A program made the translations under genes and the position numbers. Positions 16,724 through 23,134 of a DNA stretch of 23,134 nucleotides are shown one piece after another. The notes under the pieces were generated by a model. The model did not search any database. It was not told the DNA's origin and saw only the letters and a list, made by a program, of their open reading frames with translations. Position 1 is the first letter of the stretch. Each line of letters opens with the position of its first letter. The DNA lies in NCBI GenBank assembly GCA_015680685.1, contig MNCI01015650.1, positions 34,578 to 57,711 on the forward strand. The letters are read 5' to 3'. This DNA is from Gnetum montanum. Lineage: Eukaryota > Streptophyta > Gnetopsida > Gnetales > Gnetaceae.

Positions 16724-18640
16724 ATGTCTTCTTCTTCATATGAAAGTGCCTCACTGCCTAGGTCTAAAACAGGAAACAGTCGACGACGTAATACACATGA
16801 CATTGATCCGCTAGTCTCTCAACAAGTTCGAGTGGTATAGATTCATTCCGATGAGTATATACTAGACTTCATCTTTATTCTCCATTAAGATGAACACCTG
16901 TGTTGGTGAGATTTAGAAGGTAACATAGTGTTACCTCCCGATCATTCAGTCCCAAGCATGCTTCTTCATGCTCTCACACGAATTGGCATGCCGCACTTAC
17001 ACATAGAATACGTTGTGCAAGACCATGACTCGAGAGAATACCATTCCACAGAGGCACAATGTCAAAGGAACTTGCAACAGGAGAGACATCATAAGTCTTT
17101 GAAAGGTAAGTGGTCCCAAGATGTCCCACATGTCTTAAGCGAAAATGAGGGTTGTGAACCTACATCAGGTAGTCGCCCACACAACGATGTTCCTCCCCTT
17201 GACTTTGGCCAAGGGGTTGTGTATCAGGACCTTCATTCCACTATTCATAACCCAGGTTTTGATACCCATGGGCACAAAGGATCTGAAAAAGGGACATGAA
17301 CTCATGATAAAGATGGACATTCTGATCACAATCATGATCGGGGCTGAGACCGTAGAAGAGAAGGTAGCAGACACTGTCATGGTGATGGTTCTCCTTCTTC
17401 TTCACCTTCATCATCTCCTTCATCCTCTCCTTCAATATCTGGATGTGGTCATAAAGAAAAAGACCATGGAGGTAAAGGCAGGAAAAGTGGAAGTCATAGA
17501 TGAAACAGTTAGGAAAGGGGATGAAGGCACTCTAGAGAGTCACGACATAGAAGAAGGGAGAGTAGGGAACAACATAGGCATCATAGATGCCATAGATGAG
17601 ACGATCACAATGAACACCTACTCGCTACTCGAAGTATGTTAGACATAACTGATGCTGTTAGAATTCCAAAAAGGCACTAGAAAGATAGTAGGATCAAAAG
17701 ATTAGATATGAAAAACATCCCACGATTTGAAGGAGGATACAACGCTGATCCTCAAAATCATTTACATGCATTCTATGATACATGTGCCTTACAGAACATA
17801 AAGACCGAATGGAAAAAACTTAAGTTGTTCCCACAGACATTAGTTAAAGAGTGGAAAGCTGGCACCGGTATTTAGAAATGGAATCCATTCATAGGTGGAG
17901 TACTATTTTAGAACTATTTAATGACAAGTACCAAACGTACTCCCCAGTGTTTGACTTGCGAAAGCAAATCCAAGGCTGGAAACAAGGAGGACATGAACCC
18001 TTGGATGCTGCCATGGGCCGATACTATGCACTGTTACATTGTTGTCCTAGCCATGGTTATTCGTAAAGGGATCAACTGTGCCATCTCGTGGATGGGCTTA
18101 GGCATGAAATGAGAAGAACCCTTGGGACTTATGCCCAAGGAAGACTATCCAAGCTTAGGTCCCATCAAATTCAAAGACTATTGGAGTGAGTTGCTAAGGA
18201 AGAAGGTGAGCTACGAAAGAGAGAAAGTGTAGACGAGTATAACCAAGATCCTTTCCTTTGGAAGAGGGGAGTAAGATTTTGTGAGGATAAAGAAGAGTCA
18301 CCACTCAAAGATATGGTGAATAAGAAAACTTTTCCATATCCAAAAGATGACATCAAAGTTTTTGACAAAGGTAGACCAAATGTGGGATTCCCTAGACAAT
18401 AGATTTCAAACTTTTCTTAAAATATTAGAGGAGTCTAGAGAGTAAGGTAGTGAGAAAAGAAAAAAGAAAGAGGATAAAAATGCATGTAGCAAGAGTAAGG
18501 GAAAATTTGCCATCATTTAGGAGGTTGTGGATTCGAAAACAAACAATGATAGTGGATGTGAGATATGTCAATATGACCATCCTAATGGATGTTGCCTTGT
18601 AATCTCACATTTGCAAGAGTCTGGGGTGTATGCACTCAAC
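16724..18640 (+). pseudogene. Gypsy gag, broken
   Basis: Gag builds the particle. The likely start is ATG 16724 (MSSSSYESASLPRSKTGN). Frame 2 continues with stops through a basic, His/Asp/Arg-rich region and an SPSSSPSSSPSSSPS run (about 17391-17435). The gag core follows in frame 2: KNIPRFEGGYNADPQNHLHA from 17711, then TLVKEWKA. Near 17860 the frame changes to WHRYLEMESIHRWSTI, then LFNDKYQ, LRKQIQGWKQGG, and a CPSHGYS end (18066), the characteristic end of this domain. The nucleocapsid zinc knuckle C-E-I-C-QYD-H-PNGC-C lies at 18557-18595 in frame 2, with C-X2-C-X3-H-X4-C spacing as in Athila/Tat, followed by LQESGVYALNP. Confidence 0.82.
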
Positions 18641-19220
18641 CCATGATTAAACAAAAGGCAAACACCCCGAAGGTTACCTTATCTTCAAGGTAACCCAAGG
18701 AAGTTCCACAACCCTTAACATATTATCCCAGTGGAACTCCACCACAACCGATTGAGTAATATCAATAGTGGCAGCACCCAAAATCATGGAGAATTCCACC
18801 ACCAAGGCAACAATATCCTTACCAGTAACTTGACCCGTATGGATATTACATGCAGTAGCTAATCTTCCCATGTGACTCTACTGGTTACATCATTCCTCAA
18901 ACTCACTACCAAGCCCATAAGTATTATGGGACTCCCTCTCCTAGGCATGATATTTCGCAAGCATATCATCCTTCTCATCTGACCACATCTCTTCCACCAA
19001 TAGCTCAACAACCACCTGCTCCAGCTATGTAGGGTGAAATCGCTACTCAGCCACAACAACATAATGCCACAAGGGCTGTTAACTCTCAACCTACTATTGG
19101 TTCCAACAACCACATGAAGAAAAGACCTTTCTTTAGAACCAATAGACCAACCAATCCCTTGCAATCACAAGTGGTTAATTCCTTAGACACCTCAGTATCA
19201 ATCAAAACTTCGGAGCCTCC
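18641..19220 (+). pseudogene. Gypsy gag-protease linker, Pro/Gln/Tyr-rich
   Basis: Frame 1 gives a low-complexity hydrophilic translation (QTHYQAHKYYGTPSPRHD, then SLPPIAQQPPAPAM, then TQPQQHNATRAVN) interrupted by several stops. It becomes KKRPFFRTNRPTN from 19117. Such a linker is usual between nucleocapsid and protease in these elements. No enzymatic motif is seen. Confidence 0.6.
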
Positions 19221-19680
19221 TTCAACTCAACCACCACACTCAATGCATATGGTCATGTTAACACATGCCATGACTAATTGGATCAAAGTTGGCCATCTTC
19301 CTTGGAAATTATCTAATCTTGGGAGTCCTCTAATATACTTACAAACCACTGGAAATGCACTATGCAAGGCTCTTTTGGATTCAGGTTTTGGTGTCAACTT
19401 GATTTCTCAAGAAATGTACAAGGCCTGGAACCTACCTCCATTGAAAAGAGAAACATCCATCTAGAGTTGGTCGACTAGTCCATCACTGTCCCATTGGGAT
19501 TGGTGGAAGAGACTGTTGCCACCCTTTGTGGGTGGTCGTACCTAGCTGACTTCCTAGTGATTTAGGTGAACAACGGTAAGGGGGACTTCCTAATCATAAT
19601 GGGAAGAGCATGGCTAAGCACCATCGACGCATTCCTAGGAATTTACAATCTTTCCCTAGAAATATCAAAGAAAAATACAT
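19221..19680 (+). pseudogene. Gypsy aspartic protease, frameshifted
   Basis: The protease frame starts in frame 1 with GSPLIYLQTTGNALCKALLD, then DSGFGVNLISQEMY at the active site (near 19378). The Asp is present but the Gly-Ala that follows in the family reads Gly-Phe. A TAG at 19462 ends this frame. The C-terminal half continues in frame 3 from about 19500: LVEETVATLCGWSYLADFLV, a stop at 19563, then GKGDFLIIMGRAWLST. The final part matches the II(L/M)GR..L block of plant gypsy proteases. A frameshift therefore lies between 19440 and 19500. Confidence 0.75.
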
Positions 19681-20051
19681 TCAGAAAGATCAGGAAGAAG
19701 AAAGTTCTATGTATCACATACAGTGACATAGGGTGTAATTGTGTGCAAAGGTCATGGTTTGTGCAAAGTTTAACATTGCCTGCATGCAATCCGTGTGCAC
19801 AAGTGATCAACATACAAAGATGCCTGTATGCAAGAACCACTCAACAGGAAGGCACCCAGTGGCTGACAGCTTATCAAGAAATCAGTTCACTCATATGCAT
19901 GGAACTAACTGAGGGTTTGACTTGTGATTACATTGATAGCATAGACGCATTAGAGGAAGTCCACCGCCAACTTTCAAGTCTTGAAAATGTCAATTGGGAG
20001 AAGTTGGAAATCCCTGAGAAATTTAAGTAGGAGCCCCTTGAGCTGAAACCA
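19681..20051 (+). pseudogene. Gypsy protease-RT connecting region
   Basis: Frame 3 is open from 19566 to 20030 (154 codons), one of the longest real runs in the window. It includes Cys-containing sequence (ACNPCAQVINIQRCLYAR) and an acidic end (SIDALEEVHRQLSSLENVNW). No domain is recognised. It lies where plant gypsy elements carry a poorly conserved spacer. A TAG at 20028-20030 separates it from the RT start. Confidence 0.6.
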
Positions 20052-20960
20052 TTGCCCACCGGTATGGAATACACGTTCCTTAAAAATGTAAAACCTGTAA
20101 CTATCAACGCTAAGCTTGCTCCTCAACAGAAAGAAGAACTGCTAAAGGTAATCAATAGATGGGTAAAAGCCTTCACTTGGTCATATCCTGAATTAACTGG
20201 AATAGATCCTAGCATATGCCAACATAGGATTTACACTGACCCCTCCATGAAGCCTCGAAGACAATCGTAAAGGTTTTTGAATCCAAAGCTGAAGCAAGTA
20301 GTTAAGGAAGAAATCGAATAGCTTCTCAAGGCTGGGTTCATATGCCCCATTGCTGATAGTGAATGGGTTAGCCCCTTAGTTATTGTGCCTACAAAGGAAG
20401 GCAAATAGAGGGTGTGTATAGATTTCATGCTATTAAATATGGCAACATTCAAAAATCACTTTTCATTGCCATTTGTTGACCAAGTCTTAGACACCATCGT
20501 AGAGCATCACTACTATAGTTTTCTAGATGGATATAGTGGATATAATCGAATACAAATAACCCGAAAAGACCAAGTCAAGACTACATTCACTAGTTCTTGG
20601 GGAATGTTTGCATACAAATAGATGCTGTTTGGCTTGTGCAATGCCCTTGCAAAATTTCAATGACTAGTTCTAAGCATCTTCCAATAGCAAATAGGAAATG
20701 GTGTAGAAGTCTTTATGGATGATTTCTCCACCTATGGAGCAAACTTTGATCAACCCTTGGACCGGTTAGAGCAAGTGTTAAAAAGATGTGTAGACACCAA
20801 TTTGAGGCTCAACTGGTAGAAAAGCCATTTGATGGTCCAAGAGGGTGTAGTACTAGGGCACAAAATCTCACACACAGGGATAGAGGTAGACTTTGAGAAA
20901 ATCAAAGTTATCCAAGGAATTACCCATCAATTGAAAACTATCAAACATATTCGATCATTC
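20052..20960 (+). pseudogene. Gypsy reverse transcriptase, catalytic Asp residues kept
   Basis: RT of the Athila/Tat branch. In frame 3: LPTGMEYTFLKN, ELTGIDPSICQHRIYTDP, VVKEEIE, EWVSPLVIVPTKEGK, YSFLDGYSGYNRIQIT, GLCNA, EVFMDDFSTYG, LGHKISHTGIEVD. The first catalytic Asp is at 20526-20528 (FLDGYS) and the FMDD pair at 20718-20723, so all three active-site Asp codons remain. Stops interrupt at about 20268, 20319, 20406, 20619, 20661, 20685 and 20817; most fall at expected Gln, Arg or Trp codons. There is no frameshift in this stretch. Activity is impossible because of the stops. Confidence 0.9.
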
Positions 20961-21039
20961 CTTCGACATACTAGCCACTATAGGAGATTTATTAAGAACT
21001 TTTCAAAGGTTGCCAAACTATTGGTGGAATTAACGAAAA

Positions 21040-21515
21040 AGGACGTACCTTTCAAGTGGACCAGGGAATGCGAATTAGCTTTTCAAACTCTAAAATAGAA
21101 GTTAGTAGAAACACCCATTCTACAAGCTCCTAATTGGTCCAAACCATTCCATATCATGACTGACGCATCCAACTATGCTTTATGAGCTATACTTACACAG
21201 TTAGATGACCAGAAGCATCCTTATTACATCCATTGTGTAAGTAGAAGTATTGTTGGTGCATAAATTAACTACACTATCATAGAGAAAGAATTAATGACTG
21301 TAGTGTTTGCACTAGAAAATTTTAGACACTATGTATTGGGATATAAAGTATATATACATATAGATGATAGTGCAATAAGGTTTCTCATGAATAAGCCAAT
21401 GGTAAGACCTCGTATCATATGATGGCTTGTAATCTTAAAAGAGTTCGATCTTATGATGATTGATCATAAAGGCATCAAGAATGTAGTTGTTGATCATTTA
21501 TCTCAGTTGTGATGG
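21040..21515 (+). pseudogene. Gypsy RNase H
   Basis: The same frame continues with VPFKWTRECELAFQTLK, a stop, then ETPILQAPNWSKPFHIMTDA (Asp codon 21162-21164), IEKELMTVVFALENFRHYVL, DDSAIRFLMNKP, WLVILKEFDL and NVVVDHLSQL. The catalytic acidic residues (MTDAS, EKEL, IDDSA, VVDH) appear retained. Stops occur near 21096, 21183, 21261, 21420 and 21510. The domain has the normal length for the family. Confidence 0.87.
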
Positions 21516-22660
21516 AACAACAAAGAGGATGAGTATCTAATTTCTGATTATTTTCTTGATGAATTTCTCTTTACTAGTGTAGTGAATAATTAATCACCCA
21601 TGGAAACAAACTGGTATAGTAGCATTCTTACCTATCTCCTCATCCAACAAACACCACAAGAGTTAAGCCTTAAGAAGAAACAAAAATTTCTTCACCAAGC
21701 CAAGTACTTTATGGAGATCAATGGGAAACTTTACAAAGTGTGTCCTGATGGTTTGGTTTGATTGTGTGTTCCCAATATAGATCAACTACAAGTTCTCCAA
21801 GACACTCATGAGGGTCCTTGTGGGGGTCATTACGCTAGGAGACAAATGACCACCAAGGTCCTGCTTGCAGGATATTATTGGCCTACATTATTTTAGGATG
21901 CCCATTATTTCATCCAATCTTGTAAGTGCTGTCAATGTGATGGGCGAATGATTACTACAATGGAGGGTCCAAAACAATGGATTCAACCATTAGAACCCTT
22001 CAACATTTGGGGAATTGATTTATGGGGCCAATTACACCAATGTCCAATGGAAAAGCTTATATTATTGTTGTCATTGATTACCTAACAAAATGGGCTGAAG
22101 CAGCTGCTGTTAAAGATTGTAAATCATCTACAAATGCACGATTTATTCAACAAAAAATCATAAATAGGTTTGGTGTGCTGCGTGCACTTATTTCAGACAA
22201 TGGTACATACTTCAGAGGTGTAACTTTTCAAAAATTAATGCAATGCTTAGGGATTGAGCATAAATTGACTACACCATACCACCCCAAGCAAATGGTCAAG
22301 CAGAAGTCACCAACAGGGAGATTATAAAGATATTGACAAGAACCATTAGCAAGTTTAGGTGAGACTGGAGCACTAAACTGAACGATGCTCTTTGGGCATA
22401 CCACTCCACATGGAAAATCCCTATAGGCTACTCTCCCTATGTGTTAGTTTATGGTAAATTACCAACACTTCCCATTCAAACTAAGCTCCGTAAGCTATCC
22501 ATGGAATGTGACCTCAACCTTGACCTTGATCTAGCACAAAAACAGCGATTACTAATCTTTAACTTGCTAGATGAAAATCGATTAGCTACCTTATCATCTA
22601 GGAAATTACACAAAGTATTCAATAAACAGCATCATGACCTAAGAATTAGGAAAGTTAAAT
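21516..22660 (+). pseudogene. Gypsy integrase, two one-base deletions
   Basis: The zinc-binding part is in frame 3: THEGPCGGHYARRQM then SCKCCQC (about 21800-21945). The core then shows GIDLWG with the first Asp (22017-22019). A one-base deletion directly after it moves the frame: ITPMSNGKAYIIVVIDYLTK, then LISDNGTYFRGVTF with the second Asp, and GIEHKLTTPYHP. A second one-base deletion near 22283 moves the frame again; the Glu block and then WAYHSTWKIPIGYSPYVLVY follow. The three acidic catalytic residues therefore survive in three different frames. Stops near 21759 and 21894 also break the zinc-binding part. Confidence 0.87.
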
Positions 22661-22911
22661 ATTAGCCAGGAGATAAGGTTCACTACTGGAATCCCACACA
22701 TGTGCCACAACATACTAAATTTCAAACACTGTGGGAAGGACCTTATATTATTTATGCAACTTTTCCTTCAGGGGCCATGACAATATTAAAACTTGAGAGC
22801 CTGGATAAGAAACTTTTGGTCAATGTGCAACAAACCAAACCTTTCCATGAGCCTAGGACAACCAGTACACATGCTACCTTTCTTGATGGAGAACCTTGCT
22901 CACTATTTTAG
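22661..22911 (+). pseudogene. Gypsy integrase C-terminal tail
   Basis: After a TAG at 22663-22665 the frame reads PGDKVHYWNPTHVPQHTKF, then WEGPYIIYATFPSGAMTILK and KLLVNVQQTKPFHE, ending at TAG 22909-22911. The PGDKV...W.GPY.....P.GA...L block is the usual C-terminal domain after plant gypsy integrase cores. Confidence 0.8.
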
Positions 22912-23134
22912 ATGTCCTTCTTTCAACTTAGTCGTGGGAGAGATGACCACCTATGTTAACCATTCTAGGCCCTTAGTTCTTTTTGAATTTTTGTTTTACA
23001 CATTTTTGTTTTATACATTTTTTTTTTACACATTCTTTCAACTTTTCTTATTTTTGTTTTACACTATCATTCATGTTTTTACTGTTTCTTTGTTTGCTTG
23101 ATTTACTTTTATTCATCATCTAATAAGTGCTCAT
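22912..23134 (+). other. T-rich post-pol segment with short tandem motif, no gene
   Basis: From about 22978 the sequence repeats TTTTTGTTTTACACAT-like units at least four times, then continues T-rich to the window edge. No 3' LTR or envelope-like frame is reached. The 102-codon run 22793-23101 is mostly a translation of this T-rich repeat. Confidence 0.6.

Larger units (their letters stand above)
16588..23134 (+). mobile_element. Ty3/gypsy element, Athila/Tat type, internal region, cut by window end
   Basis: The order after the LTR is PBS, gag, protease, RT, RNase H, integrase, tail, which is gypsy order. A tRNA-Asp-type PBS, the RT box FMDDFSTYG and FLDGYSGYN point to the Athila/Tat branch. 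The region has many stops and several frameshifts. No 3' LTR is reached; Athila/Tat elements usually have several more kilobases beyond integrase. Confidence 0.88.

Noticed and set aside
17145-17642. 165-codon open frame, the longest in the window
   Set aside because: It is the other-frame shadow of the gypsy gag basic/Ser-rich region. The real gag frame (frame 2) carries the SPSS repeats and joins the conserved gag core, and the shadow shows only Val/Met/Ile/Leu-rich low complexity.
18674-19164. Two minus-strand frames of 65 and 101 codons
   Set aside because: They are antisense shadows of the Pro/Gln-rich gag-protease linker.
22793-23101. 102-codon frame ending in Phe/Leu/Tyr-rich sequence, looking like a membrane protein
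   Set aside because: The hydrophobic end is a translation of the T-rich tandem repeat, and its start overlaps the integrase tail in another frame.

Overview
The window is repeat-rich plant nuclear DNA. It is AT-rich, has no prokaryotic gene organisation, and contains plant-type LTR retrotransposons of both superfamilies, a hAT-type transposase tail and a broken piece of a plant NPF (NRT1/PTR) transporter. Heavy decay (stops, frameshifts, transition-rich divergence) suggests a large, slowly purged genome. A gymnosperm is possible, but that is a guess. I see no intact protein-coding gene, tRNA, rRNA or CRISPR array.

Layout. 1-3158: three same-strand copies (A, B, C) of one LTR 3' part, ending at 341, 2409 and 3158. 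A decayed unassigned reading frame lies between A and B. Copy B keeps a TATA box preceded by CpG palindromes. 3159-6200: mostly unassigned DNA with minus-strand gene debris: a possible two-exon coiled-coil gene remnant (4023-4475) and an NPF transporter pseudogene (4996-5502). A 50-codon plus-strand frame with a good start context lies at 4771. 6200-9283: AT-rich DNA with local duplications and the C-terminal exon of a hAT-type transposase (8371-8650). 9284-15692: a complete but dead Ty1/copia element with a perfect 5-bp target-site duplication (TAATA), both LTRs, PBS, polypurine tract and a broken gag-pol. 15693-16168: an unassigned spacer or the diverged U3 of the next element. About 16169-23134: a Ty3/gypsy element of Athila/Tat type that runs off the window. 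It has the 3' part of its 5' LTR (a fourth copy of the family seen at the left end), a PBS matching plant tRNA-Asp, gag, protease, RT, RNase H, integrase and a post-integrase tail.

How it works together. Nothing here looks functional now. The order gag-PR-INT-RT-RH identifies copia, and gag-PR-RT-RH-INT identifies gypsy. Most premature stops sit where Gln, Arg or Trp codons are expected, which fits long-term deamination of methylated cytosine. I did not find a convincing undescribed system. The best leads are the unassigned decayed ORF between LTR copies A and B, the palindrome cluster ahead of the TATA box, and the minus-strand spliced remnant.
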